Assembly: GCF_964340395.1 (NCBI RefSeq)
Contig: NC_135554.1
Location: 28,721,130-28,785,129, forward strand
DNA: 64,000 nucleotides
From: Glandiceps talaboti
Lineage: Eukaryota > Hemichordata > Enteropneusta > Spengelidae
Reading direction: 5' to 3'
In this document: one piece after another, positions 50,065 through 62,660 of the stretch
Position numbering within the stretch: position 1 is the stretch's first letter
Layout: every line of letters begins with the position of its first letter
Notes under the pieces: model-generated
Told to the model about the DNA's origin: nothing
What the model saw: only the letters and a program-made list of their open reading frames with translations
Database searches by the model: none
Program-made: the position numbers and the translations under genes

Positions 50065-53000
50065 AATATGCTATACTATACATGTACAATGTAGTTGTGT
50101 GTGAAGCTATGAAACTTATGTATGTAAGTCTTCTGGGTGTAGGAGATTAGCCCTCAGTGGTTTTGTGGATTGTACAATTACAACCGTACTTGTGGTTGAT
50201 ATGTGATTCTTTACATGTAGATCTGCAAATACATGACTGTACATGCATGTTACCACATATTCACACGTTTCATGGTGTGTCATTCCTTGTACAATAATAG
50301 AGTACATTAATTGTAACGTCCTCGCGATTATCCTATGATACATGTTCACCATGAATTGTTCATTTTACAATGATAGTAGAGTACATTGTAGAGTGCTCAC
50401 GATTATCTGATATCCTTTTTTACAATTTTTATTCACAACATCAATGATTATACTAATGTCATGGCCTGCACTTCTTAGTTGGTTACATGTATGTACATAA
50501 TGTAGATGAATGCTTTAGCTGGTTGGCAAAGGTTGGACATGTGAAGCTGTTCACTATGTTGCTAAATATCAGTGTGTGTGTGTGACTTTGCTATAGTAAA
50601 TGTACATGTTCATACATTATATATTTTGTTAATCCATGAGTACCATAAATAAATTTGTGTACGTGAATTAGGCTGTTAGTTTTGGGGATGAAGCTGTGAA
50701 TGACATTGGAGAAATCATAAGCCAGAGTGGATTAAAATGCATCTTAATTAGTATTCATTGTATGCTAGTCTCAACTCACTTGACTGAAGTCACTTGAAAA
50801 ACATGTCTTAGATTGCCATTGACTTTTCTAGATTCTGTCAATCGATTGGTAACCTGGTAATTCAAATTGTTTCCGATACTTAATTATTTTGCAAAATTCT
50901 TCAAAGTTTGAAATGCTGAAATTGTAAACAACTTGAAAATTTTTCCCAGTATATAACTATATAACACATATCTGAAGGTATTTGGCAGTGATTAAATTCT
51001 GGATGAATGTTTTTTTATTTTCTTGTCTTTTTTTAAATTATGGCTACAAAAAACAAGCAAATTAAGGATATAAAATATATATACCATCTATTGTTAAATT
51101 ACCCTGCATTCAAAAACGTATATCCAAGTATGTGCAGAATTGCCTATTTTGTTTATGATCATTGTAATAAAGCCAATCTTATCTTATATATCAAATCTCT
51201 TTTCATCACACTGTTTAAATTGTTATCATGATGTGATATTTAAATTAGATATGTTCCACCTGTGGTGTCATTTTCATGTTTACATGTTTTCTGTACATAA
51301 TATTTGTAAATTTCTAAAAATAGATATCACCATCCTTAGTTGGCAAAAGTTTCACATTATTCATCATATACTATTGAATATTATGATATTATTACCTTAT
51401 GATGTTATTGTGTATTTGCCACTTGGCTTGCATTTTCATGCCACGTCAAATCATAAGATGCAAATAGAAATACATGTTGTCATGTAAAATTCCACTCCTA
51501 AGCAAACTGATTTTAATTTGCTTGATCATTTAATGGTCAGTGAATCTGATAGAATGTGTCTGTGTGGTGGCCGGGTGTCATTGTATCATCATTATGTCGG
51601 CAGACAGTCAATACAATGAAGAGTGTAAGACAGATTCAATCAGCCAATAGAGACGTACAATACATGTGATTATTTCCAGAAATAATGCATCACAAATTGA
51701 TCCACATCTGTGTAGTGTTCGTAGGTATAATTTTGTAGCATTGTGTAGTATTCAGTATAATACTGTTTTGCAACTTTAATTCAAATATGGTAGCCAAGCA
51801 TTGGAGGAGATTTTGCTCTTATTAATTAAAAGTATTAATTTTACCAAACAGGAAATGAAAATCTAATATATGCAGAATTATTGTACATGTCATTGCTACC
51901 CAAACAAAGGGAAGTCACTTCAAACCTAAATCTTATACATTTTATATAAGGATAATTCTAAGAGGACTTTAATTTAAACATGGCCAATAATAATGTTCCA
52001 ATACTTCCACTAAAATACATGTATGGCTGATATTAATGTTAAAATACTCCTATCTAAATATCTTTACTTTTGTCCCTCGGACAGGACTTAAAATAGAGGT
52101 CCCGTGTATCGGAGTGCAATACCCAATGCACGTCAAAGTACATTCTACACCTTTCGTAAAGTGTAGGGTGAAAACCTGTTATAGTGTTTTTTAAACCAGT
52201 TTATGTCCATTTTTCTGTAATTGTTCTTAAATTCCTTGCTGTCTTACATTTTTTGTTATTCTGAGCATCAGCGAACCATTTTGCTTGGCCAATTAGGAGA
52301 TCTCTTTGTCATTTATTCCTGAAGTGGCTATTGTTTGCAATTGCACTACATATACAAAAAAAGAAAAAAGAAAAAAAAAATATTGCCAATTTTGATATTT
52401 CAAATATCTAATTTTAAATCTTGACATTAAAAATACTGAACTTCAAACATAGCCAATATTGATGTTCAGAATTCTTCAATTCAAACAGCTAAAATTATTT
52501 TCCAAAATACTGAATTTTATGTACAGCTAAATGTACATGTAATATGAATATTCTCATAATGAAAGGTGATAACAGTCTCATATCCCCAATGGTAGTATGC
52601 AAATTATCACTGGCTATAGGTTAAAGTATTTCCACACCATCATGCTAGAGTACTTTATCACTTATGAATATTCAAATTCCTAGTGATATATCACTCATTT
52701 TTTTTTGATGATGGAGATAAAGATCTTTGCCAACTGTCGAAATATACATATATCCATGATTACAGCATATAGTTATTATTATTATTATTAAAATGGTAAT
52801 GTATGGAATATGATCAGTGCAATTACATTGTATAGTTCGGCTGTATGAGTGTATAGTTAATGAGTTTGATATGAATTAGTCATTAGAGTGGTATGGCTAG
52901 TGCGACCACAATAATAACTATTATCATATGTGTATCTATATTGCGTATATGTTGTGTATGATATAACTGAAAATACACATCCAATGTACATGTAGAATGT

Positions 53001-55089
53001 AGGTACTACTCTATGTTTACCTACACTGATTTGTGTGCATAAAGCATGTGCTGAGAGATCATTTGCATTTAAAAAACGCAGATAATTCTTTTGAAAAAAT
53101 AAATATACGGTTTCGGATAAAGATATGTAATGATGGCATGATACATGTACTTGGCATTACACCTTGCTTGCAGTGCTTCCTGTTGCATTTACATGAGTGA
53201 GTTGAATGAAAGTAGAGCCAAGGAGGACATTTACTGCAAACAAATATCTGAGAACAACATTTCTGCATTCGCATATCATCATAGGGGTTCTTTTGTCATA
53301 CAGCAGAGAAATATATGTTTTGGGTAGCGAAATTTCTCTGGTGAAAGTGTATGTACTGTGTTCATTACTGAAGTACAGTACATGTACATTTGTATGGTGA
53401 ACTCATTCACCTATTACTAGTATTAGTTAGTTACATGTAAGTCTTCATAAAAATACTTGCAATGAAAGTAAACTAGTCAATATCCTTCAGATGTTCTGTT
53501 ATGTAGTTGATAATGATGACATCGGTCATTTTAAATAATTCAGGTTAATCAATATGTTAAGTAGTAGTATTGTCACAGGTGTTCGAATATGAGGCTACAA
53601 AAGGAATTACATATATTATGTACATGTACATATACAAAATGCACTTTCTGATACTGTATGGATGTATATAGTTCTTTTTGTTAAATATGTTTTGTTGAAT
53701 CTTTTAGGAATATTCTGTTAAAGGTTCCAATACTTCATAACATCATTAGATACACACATAATTATGCCCTAAACAAGGGGATACTCACTATCAAGATTTA
53801 TAGATTGAAGAAATTTAAATGTGTGCAGTCAAAATATCAGAAAATGACTGAAAAATACTACAATAAATAATTGACTCTACCTGTACATGTATTTAGTCAA
53901 GTCCATTTTTGAACTTTAGCAAACAACAGAGACAGATTTGATATTACAATGTGCATGCATGTTACATTAGGGGTCCAGTAGTGAAGTTTATATTAAATAG
54001 CAGGTCTGTTGACAAACTGGTTGTCATTGAGTTCAGTAATGCAATGAAATATACTGTATCACCAAATGCTGCATTCAGATAAGGCATGTATTTATAAGAT
54101 CCCAGAAACCTTAGGTTCCTCATCATCACATACAAATAAATGATACAGAAAGTAATACATGTACTTATGGCTAATGCTAGTATTCTAAAACAATAACAGT
54201 CCATGTAAGACCAGAATGAAAATAGTTAAAAGATACACAGTATACAACTAAAAACTGAAAATAAAAAGTCTGCTAAAAAGTTGAAAACTGCAGAAACTAC
54301 ATCCTTTATCATACATACATGTACATGCTCAAGTAACTCAAAATACTGCTTGAGGGCTGACAAACATCTAGTTACTAGTAAAAGTTGTCCTATAGATCTC
54401 AACTTTCTTGAAGGATTCAATTATGGGAATATTAATCAAATACATGTATGTGTTTTTTATCACATTTTTAAAAAAATCAAATTCATCACATTCCACATTT
54501 TTTCTAGAAAGTTTTGTCAATGTATTTATATCTGTTATGTCAACTGCAGGTGTTAAATTAGGTCTGAAATGTCAATTCAACTATTAAAAGCATTACAGCA
54601 GAAATGTTGATTAATGAGATGATAATAAAATGGAAAATTGTTTCCAATAGAAAAAAGGCATATCTATACAAATTCTACTAGTAGAAAGGTGGGACAGCTG
54701 AAAGCAATTTGATTCTTTGAAGCAATTCCAACTATTCATAAATGTAACTGTATAGAAATTGTAATCAGCAGTAAGTATAAAGTACAGGAAGTGTCATTCA
54801 AGCATGAAAACGTTTATGTGTTATGGATAGAAATTCAAATTAACTACATCAGAAGGTGAATGTAGGGCAAAAGCCATTGCAAGTACATGTATATGTAGTC
54901 TGCATATAGTATATTGCATTGTAATATGTATATCTCAGTTTACATTGTATATCCAGTGTGTATACAATGTACTTACATTATAATAAATACATAATACATA
55001 TCAATACACACATATTATTTACATACTGTGATGTATGTATACATTATATATTACACTAAGCAGTTTCATTTGAACATATAGAATAAACA
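50065..55089. other. No gene seen
   Basis: Five kb of AT-rich intronic sequence with frequent acatgta motifs. The segment cccgtgtatcggagtgcaataccc near 52101 looks like a repeat fragment. No exon was recognised. Confidence 0.5.
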
Positions 55090-56470
55090 GTAAAGTGTTC
55101 CTGGCCAAGAGTTGGAGACGTTCGCTCAGGCTTTGCAGAGCTACCCCATTAGGCCCAATCCATATCTATCATAATCTACATTTATATATATATCAAACCA
55201 GGATTTATAAATGTCGATCCTTGCCAGGATTACTATTTGCGATTTTATCGAACATTAAATCGACTATTCTATTGTGTCTTTGTTGGTATAGTTTCTGAAA
55301 TTTCGTACATCCATTCAAATATGAGATACTGTTACAGTGGGATGATTGCATATTTTATATGATTTAGTGTAAGACTCTGGATTGTAAAGGGTCATGAAAC
55401 TTTCGCACTGTAGGAGCTGTAAACGACCTATCGCTACAAATCATCTTAGATTATCGTCAATCTTGTGATTGTTGAGGTATGTGGAAGATACGCCATGTTT
55501 TGTTTTCCCTGCCTATTGAATCACTCTTCCTTGTGAAGATTTTGCTTTAAACTCAGATTCATATTGCTGCAGTAGCTGCTGTTTAAATGCCGTATAGTAT
55601 TTGTCTGGTGAATCGAATGTCACTTCCTAGTCTACTGCAATTTCATAGATGTATTTATCCTCTCCTTTAATAACAAGATGTGCTGATGCTTGCATATTTC
55701 ATAGAGATTAACCTCAATTGACTTTGGCTAATTAACTTTGGACTGCTCTACAATGTTGCCGGTATTTTCGATAATGTACATGTAGCCTTGCACTGGTCAA
55801 CTCTGCCATAGGGTACTCAATCCAGTGTAACCATTTATCAAGCCTTGCTCGAAAACAATCACTGACCACAGGCATCCCTGGATAATGCCTTTATTGTGTT
55901 GGATGGGTTGTGTTATTGCAGTTGCTGTTTAAAGGAATTCACCGCTATAGATGTCTCTGGTTATATCAATATATACTATAGGTCCGGATATCCTGCTCCT
56001 TTCAGTTCCCTTATCAAGAAATCATGGTCTGTGCTGCCAAAAGCATCTTTGATATCAGTGAAACTAACGATATAGTTTCAAGTTTGTGTGAAGGAAAATC
56101 ACTAACTGCAGATTTTAAACAGAATACATGTTCTTGCAGCCCATTTCTGGGCATAGACCCCTTCTGACAAGTAGATACGCATTGAGTGCTGACATGACAA
56201 TCCACTCTATGTGACGTTTCTGGGTATAGACCCCTTCTGACAAGTAGATAGGCGTTGAGTGTTGACAATCCACTCAATGTGATGTTTCTGGATGAGTTTT
56301 ATGAATAATTCATATGAAATTGGTCGCCAATCTTCAATATTGCTGTGATTTCCATTCATTTTTATAGGTACAAGAGTGATGATACCATGCTTCCAATCGG
56401 GTGGAACGTTACGATGACATACATTGTAGGGACACGTTATAAATAGCCTTAAGCGTACATACTTAAGCAT
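55090..56470 (-). pseudogene. Non-LTR retrotransposon reverse-transcriptase pseudogene
   Basis: On the minus strand: VPPDWKHGIITLVPIK and IEDWRPIS (RT motif 'P.W..G.I.LIPK...NWRPIS'), then QKGSMPRNGLQEHVFCLKSA (template-channel region), then across frameshifts the equivalent of NTIKGIIQGCPWS. The end near 55.1 kb is not sharply defined. Around 56165-56290 a segment of about 66 bp (ccccttctgacaagtagata) is duplicated in tandem. Frameshifts and stops show it is dead. Confidence 0.75.
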
Positions 56471-56544
56471 GCATTATGTAAATACTGCAATGTAGTCTGT
56501 GATAGGTATGAATTGGCTTGATTTTGATAATTAACCCTGGAGGT

Positions 56545-57500
56545 CAAGGTTAAGTTTTCACTTTTAAATGAGTAATTTGCATAATTAATGGTTTTCAGTA
56601 ATCAGGTTATTTCTTAAATAACTTGGTGCACACATCAGCCATAACAAATCACACACGATTGTGATTTATGCAAATATATGCAAATATGCCTAGCAACAAG
56701 ACCACGCCCATGCCAACAGCCAACTGCAGTTGTGCTACAGTTGGCGATATTTTTGAAAGTACTCTTTAATTGTGATGTGTATTTTTTATAAATAATAATT
56801 TTACCTTCCGTAAGGGAATGTTATATGATGTAACTCTTACTTTTAATGTCACTTGCATAATTAATGATTTTCATTAATTAGGTTATATCTTAAGAATGCA
56901 TGCTGCAAACTCAACATAATTCAGTTCGTACATTGATGATAACAAAGTCCATGTGCCATATAAAGTTTGATGATGTAGCTATTAGTTTTGATAAGTCATT
57001 TGCATAATTAATGATTTTCAGTAATTATGCAATATTTTAAAGATTGCATACTTCAAATTGAATATAATTTGATGCATACATGTACTTCAAACATAATCAA
57101 TCACATATGTTCTGAGAAGCTTGATAATGTACATGTAGATTGTAGTTTTTAATGAGTCATTTGCATAATTAATGATTTTCAGTAATTAGGCCATATCTTA
57201 AAATGCACTCTTCAAATTCAATTAAATTTGGTACATACTTCAAACATAACTTATCGCATATGTTCTTTTCTTTCGAATAGTTATTGTGTGTAGGAACGAA
57301 AATCTAAAGACTTTGCCCTTACAGAAGGCATTTAGTTTAAATCTGGTTGATAATTAGGCAATATCTTTAGAATGCAAGCTTTAAATTTTAGATAATTTAG
57401 TAAATACGTTGATGGTAAAGAAGTACATGTGTCCTATAAAGCTTTTTGATGTAGCTTTGAAACTCAAGGGTTAATTTGCATAACTAAGGATTTTCGATAA
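56545..57500. repeat. Irregular tandem repeat with cataattaatgattttcagtaat core
   Basis: The core recurs at about 56580, 56856, 57004, 57164 and 57478, each followed by 'ttaggttatatcttaa' and 'cttcaaattcaatataattt' blocks. Spacing varies, and the first interval contains the small repeat at 56662-56755. Confidence 0.8.
56662..56755 (+). repeat. TTTTAGCACAACTG family, 3' end only
   Basis: Blocks 'atgcctagcaacaagaccac' and 'cagttgtgctac' match the last 100 bp of the full copies. Confidence 0.7.
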
Positions 57501-58197
57501 TTAGGCATTATTTTGCTCTAGAACTACTAAAAATAGAAAATGATGTGTATCAACTTGATGTGAACAAATCTAAATAGACTTCCTCAAAGGCACATGCACA
57601 CCAAATATCAAAGCAATCTGACCATCAGTTTTGGAAAAGAAAGTCAAAAATATAATTCACTAACAATAGACTCATCAACTTTGCATGAAAAATCCTGAAT
57701 AGCACCAATTGACAAATCAAGCAATTGACGAAGTGCTGATTTTATTTTAACCTTCACCTGTGATATCATGGATGAATATGTTCTGTCCTTGTACAAGTTC
57801 AAGTTAGGCAAGGCCATGTCTAACTACATGTACATGTACATGTTGTATCCTGAGAGAGTATAGAAGCTTGAATGCACAGTATCCTGTGCATTTACATCTA
57901 TTGATGCTGAACAGCTGGAAATGTGAATGTATGCAAAGAATACTGAGAGTCGTTCTGTTTATCCTCCCTTACTTTCTGAGTTTTCAATCTGTAATGAACA
58001 TTTGTCACTTTTCTGTTTTTGATCTTTTGCCACTGACTGATGGATCATTGTTTCTCTCCATGTCATCTACTTGTTAGTATATTTTATAATACCTTAATTA
58101 TTCCAGTGCTCCTCTTTTACCAATACCCACTGCACATAGCAAGCCTTTGTATGTACATGTAACCATCTACTAATCTATTATAGCTAAAATAATGTAG
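57501..58197. other. No gene seen
   Basis: AT-rich intronic sequence without recognised features. Confidence 0.5.
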
Positions 58198-58594
58198 GCT
58201 TGGTGTTTCACTTATGCAACATGACATTTATTATACACCGTCAGACAACTTCTAATGCAAAAGGAACAATTACATACATTTGTATGCCATGCACAGTGGG
58301 AATGCAGAAGTACAATGTAGTCAAGTTGATATGTTGATTATCAGTTAGAAAATAAACAGTTGAAGCCATTAAAATCATCAAGTCCATGTGTAATGTTTTC
58401 ATTAGAAACCTGTTTTTACTGCACTGTGAAAGAATAGTAAAAAAATGCTTATCACTGTTCAGTGTGATTGGCCAAAGGATCCTGCTGTGTTTGTTGTGTC
58501 TCTCAAGATCTGTTATTGTTAGTCTTGACTTGAAATACAATGTATGTCTATCTTTGTGTCAAAAACATAATGTCCCATGAGTGAAACACCAAGC
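58198..58594. mobile_element. MITE with GCTTGGTGTTTCAC ends
   Basis: gcttggtgtttcacttatg at the left and catgagtgaaacaccaagc at the right form inverted ends of a 397-bp non-coding element, 0.7 kb upstream of exon 4. Confidence 0.75.
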
Positions 58595-59268
58595 GAACAT
58601 CATTTTAGCTGTAACACTGAACTCATGAGGGATGGCCCTCACTGGACATCTTTGGAGACAAAAAAGTGTTTTTATACTTTCAGAACTATCCAGTATATAT
58701 AAAGATTATTATGTCATCAATTTTGTTAATCTGAATAATCATAATAATGAAGAAAAATGACTGAGATATGCAAATGTGTCTTAATTTCTTTGAAGTGTAC
58801 TCTCCAATTTCTTGTAATCCATGGCACTTTGAACATGTATATGTATGTAGTTTGAGAACAATAACATTATATGTAATCAATTACATCAGGCGAGCAGTAC
58901 CATTTGATCAAATCAGATTCTAATCATACATTGTTTAGCTTTTACCCCACTGCAGTTCACACTCTTAATGAATTAAATTAAGTTATCTGATGGTGCACCA
59001 ATCTCGTGTTAGGAGTCATGTACACAATACTAAAAAATACATATTATGTGCATGCAAATGTATAGAATCAAGCCATGGTGTAAGGAACATTTTTACAAGT
59101 GTACTATCATTAATTGATAATACTAGTGCTAATGGTCTACTTATTGCAGAATCTGTACATACGTGTATCCTATTTCAGCTTGTTCTTTTATCGTCATCTC
59201 TTATTTCTTGGTGGTGGTTCATTTCTTTACATCTTTTCTTTTCTCTTTCCTTATCTCTTTCTCTCCAG

Positions 59269-59436
59269 AATGCGAGTGTAATGGTCATAGTAATGAATGC
59301 AGATATGACAGTACTAGGGATGAAGTTATCTGCCTAGGATGTCAACATAACACTGTTGGTCCACACTGTGAAAAATGTCTTCCACAATTTTATCGAGATC
59401 ATTCCAAATTATTGAATGATCCTGATGTATGCAAAG
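59269..59436 (+). CDS. Netrin-G-like, exon 4: second laminin EGF-like repeat
   Basis: Acceptor with a long pyrimidine tract (cttatctctttctctccag) ends at 59268; donor GTAATA at 59437. Both sides are phase 1 and the exon is 168 bp, so it can be skipped or joined without changing frame. It reads CECNGHSNECRYDSTRDEVI, then CLGCQHNTVGPHCEKCLPQF, YRDHSKLLNDPDVCK. This corresponds to the second laminin EGF repeat of netrin-G ('CECFGHSNRC...VICxxCxHNTxGxHCExC...Y.R...L.D..VC'). The remaining repeats, the EGF-like module and the GPI signal lie beyond the window. Exons 1-4 together encode about 413 residues. Confidence 0.95.
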
Positions 59437-60064
59437 GTAATACAATGTGGCTGATTGGAAGTTTGCTTGTCAGGTCTTCAATTATTGGTTATTATAAAAT
59501 AAAATTTGCATATTAAGATTTACTTTAGCAGATGTTCAGTGAGACCAATTTTGTAAACTGCTTCACATCAGCCAAATAAATATGTGCATGCATCATGTAG
59601 CTAATAGTTGTAGATTCAGATTTTTAGGTGTAATTTACTTAATTAAAATATATGTAGCTGTAGTTACTTCAATTCTGAAGGATATATGAAAAGTGAGAGG
59701 TCACATCATTTTCCAATAATGTACTCCCCAATACTGTAGGTCTTATATTCTAAGATGTATATATCACATAATTGCATTTGAAAGTAAGAGGGTAAATTGC
59801 ATCAATAATGATTGGTTAATCCTCAAGTGAATTGTATAATGGTCCAATTTGGTCATTCTTTATTTCACAGAGTCCCATTAGATAGTTATATATGTAGTTG
59901 TCCTTTCAATATACACTCAGAAGAAAATGCCACAAGTTATTTGACCAAAATTTGAGTCTAAAATGTAGAGATCCCATTAATATTAGGACTTTGAAAGTAT
60001 AACTGTAAATTACAATGTAGTTGTCACATGCACAGGCTTGTATACTCAGCACCTGTCATTACCA
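59437..60064. other. Start of netrin-G-like intron 4; no gene seen
   Basis: AT-rich intronic sequence without recognised features. The intron runs past the end of the window. Confidence 0.5.
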
Positions 60065-60480
60065 CGTTGAATTTACATCTGATTCAGTAATCCTAACTGC
60101 AGTATACATACCACCACCGTCTAACTAAACCCAAGCTATCAACCAGTTATCAGATCAGGTAATGAATATTGAAAACAAGAACCACGACTCTCTCATAATT
60201 CTAGCTGGTGACTTTGATAAGGCAAACTTGAGGAAAGGACTTCCAAAGTATTTTCCTCAAATAGCATGTGCAACTCGGGGGAAACAATATGGTACACTTG
60301 ATCAATTTTACACTACCATCAAGTATGCCAATAGTGCAGTGCCCCATGCCGCACTTGAGAACTCAGACTATTCTGTCATTTTCTCATCCCTGTATGTAAA
60401 CAGACACTGAAACGGGAGAAGTTACAGGAAGTTGTATCAAAGAAATGGAGTGACACGGCAATTGATTATCTGTGCATGTT
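60065..60480 (+). pseudogene. Non-LTR retrotransposon endonuclease fragment
   Basis: Reads AVYIPPPSN, a stop, then LIILAGDFDKANLRKGLPKY, FPQIACATRGKQYGTLDQFY and TTIKYANSAVPHAALENSDY. This is the APE-type endonuclease pattern 'GDFN...L....P.....T.....LD..Y......A....LG.SDH' with the catalytic DH changed to DY. Stops mark it as a remnant. Confidence 0.75.
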
Positions 60481-60731
60481 TAGAGATCACAGACTGGAAT
60501 GCATTTTTAAAAATAAATATATAGCTTAAGACAAAAATATTAACCTTTTATACATTGTAGTAAGACGCTACACGTTGCCAAAAGTGACAATAGCTAACAA
60601 GCACCAGCACTGTTTGCAAGATGGTAATGACATAAAACCCAACATTTTGACAATTAGTGCCCCATTTCTTTGAATACATGTACATGTTTTCTACAAATTT
60701 GCCATTTTTACTTAATCTCAAAAACAAAGAA

Positions 60732-61558
60732 GTGTTCATGATATGGTGATCCCATAAGTGATATGCAAGTTAGGTATAAAAATGTGTCTTTTTGGTCAAA
60801 AATCTTTAATTCCAAAATTATTGAGTAGATTAGTCTGAAATTTTGTGTAATGGTCTTAGGCGTGTTTATATTAAGAATTGTGGATGACATGATGATCTCA
60901 TGAGTGATATGCAAATTAGGTCTGAAAATGTGTCCATTTGGTCAAAAATCTGTGATTCCAAAACTACAGAGCAGATTGAGATGAAATTAAAGGGGATGCA
61001 TCTTGGGATGTGTAGATGAAGGTGAATTCACAACATGATCCCATCGGCGATATGCAAATTGGGTCTAAAAATCTCAATTTTGTTCAAAAACTTATATCTT
61101 GAAAACTATTTTGGGGAATAGGGCTGAAACTTGGTGGATGTTTCTGGAGGTGTTATTCTGCAGTTATTGTTAAAAACATATTGACAAAAACTGGCCCTAG
61201 CAACTATGACCATGCCCTTAGCAACAGTGAAATGATGTATATTACAAAGATGAAAACAGGGATGGGTATTTTAGTGAATAAAGATTTTTAAAATGTATGC
61301 AAATATCCCTAGCAACAAGACCATGCCCACAGCAACAGTCAAATGATGAGTTATATTGTGAAGATGAAAACTGGGAAGGATAGGCAAGTGCCTGAAGATT
61401 CCAAAAATGTATGCAAACATGTCTCGCAAGAAGACCATGCCCCTAACAACAGCCAAATGATGGCATATGGTAAAGGTAACAACAGGCCTGGATAAGCAAC
61501 CAGATAAACACAAACAAAAAAACTGTACAGTTGTGCACAATGCCATTGGCACAATTTT
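60732..61558 (+). mobile_element. TTTTAGCACAACTG family, 5'-truncated copy
   Basis: Contains the 'tttttggtcaaaaatcttta' blocks, repeated gatatgcaa units, three 'cctagcaac...agcaacagtc' units, and the family 3' end acagttgtgcacaatgccattggcac. Confidence 0.75.
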
Positions 61559-62025
61559 TGTACATGTAGATGTCACCAAATACATAACATATACAAAAGC
61601 AATAAGTGCATGGCATGTATATGTATATGTACAAGTATTCAAATTGTTTAGCAAGATGAATGAGAGTAACTTTATGTTAATATGCCTTCTGAATGAAATA
61701 TAAAATATTCATATATCAGGTTTGAATATTATTACATTATACATTTAGCTTCGATATGTAGGAATGCATGTATTTCAAGTTTGCCAAGTACAAATTAATT
61801 CATCATTAGGTGTCCTTAGAGTGTAATTTTATGTTAAATGATGAATTTTTCAGCATTAAAATCAAGCCGGAGGAGATTGCAAGTGGTATAAATAAATCAA
61901 TTACTCTTTGCAAATACTAAAACATAAGACTTTGTTATGAATGTAAGTGTCTTGCTGGAGAGAACAGTGCTCGATATATATATATATATATATATATAGT
62001 TTTGGTAGTACTGGAACTCTTTCTT

Positions 62026-62070
62026 GGTTATAACTCGGAGTTTCATGCATTGCGCGATCATCAGACAACT
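62026..62070 (-). ncRNA. Hammerhead-ribozyme-like motif, copy 2
   Basis: Read from 62070: AGTTGT, CTGATGA, 13-nt stem-loop II (tcgcgcaatgcat, weakened pairing), GAAA, CTCCGAGTT, ATAACC. Stem I pairs with one G-T wobble. Confidence 0.55.
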
Positions 62071-62072
62071 GC

Positions 62073-62107
62073 AGTTGTCTGATGATCACGCAATGCGTGA
62101 AACAACC
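62073..62107 (+). ncRNA. Hammerhead-like motif, copy 3, lacking stem III
   Basis: AGTTGT, CTGATGA, tcacgcaatgcgt, GAAA, then directly CAACC. The ten bases forming stem III and the cleavage site (ctccgagtta) are deleted, so this copy should be inactive. Confidence 0.6.
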
Positions 62108-62193
62108 AAGAAAGAGTTCCAGTACTACCAAAACTATTGCGCTCTGCCACTGCGGTATAGAGCACTGTCTTAGCAGATTGACACTCACCGAGT

Positions 62194-62194
<1 letters not shown>

Positions 62195-62237
<43 letters not shown>

Positions 62238-62245
62238 CATGTATG

Positions 62246-62303
<58 letters not shown>

Positions 62304-62359
62304 GTGTGTGTGTATATATGTGTATATATGTATATATACATACATGATACATACATACA

Positions 62360-62395
<36 letters not shown>

Positions 62396-62396
62396 T
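62195..62396. repeat. Compound TA/TG/TACA microsatellite
   Basis: TA, TG, TA, GTGTATA and (CATA)n runs in succession. The many frames across it are artefacts. Confidence 0.97.
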
Positions 62397-62518
62397 CCGA
62401 GCTGGTCTCGAAATGAAGGCAAATACTCGCTCGCCAACTATAGAAGTAAACCCCCGTAAGGAATAGTTTAGTCCGACCATCTTGTTATGCAATATATCGA
62501 CCTTGACAATCCCAATTT

Positions 62519-62563
62519 AGTCGTCTGAAGATTGCTCAAAGCGTGAAACTCTGAGTAACGACT
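62519..62563 (+). ncRNA. Hammerhead-ribozyme-like motif, copy 4 (diverged)
   Basis: AGTCGT (stem I), CTGAAGA (core; position 7 is free to vary), ttGCT caa AGCgt (stem-loop II), GAAA, CTCTGAGTA (stem III), ACGACT (stem I partner, six pairs). Compared with copy 1, a T-A pair of stem I has become C-G on both sides. Confidence 0.65.
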
Positions 62564-62660
62564 TATTACATCCTTATTCTTTTGAATTATGTGCTCTGCT
62601 ACTAATATTTGCATCGAGCACTGTTTTCTCGAGCGAGACACTTACATTCATTTGAATATA

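Larger units (their letters stand above)
61935..62660. mobile_element. Penelope-like terminal sequences, inverted and nested
   Basis: Outer segments 61938-61972 and about 62612-62655 are inverted copies (aagtgtcttgctggaga / cgagcgagacactta). Between them are two head-to-head copies of the 49.8-kb fragment (minus 61998-62070, plus 62073-62195), a microsatellite block, and a diverged + strand copy starting at 62519. Such rearranged, inverted termini with hammerhead motifs are typical of Penelope-like elements. Confidence 0.7.

Noticed and set aside
51040-51487. Overlapping open frames of 63 and 115 codons
   Set aside because: Low-complexity AT-rich translations with no recognisable motif.
61901-62492. 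Several long Tyr-Ile and Cys-Val frames
   Set aside because: Translations of TA/TG/TACA microsatellites and the palindromic Penelope-like ends.
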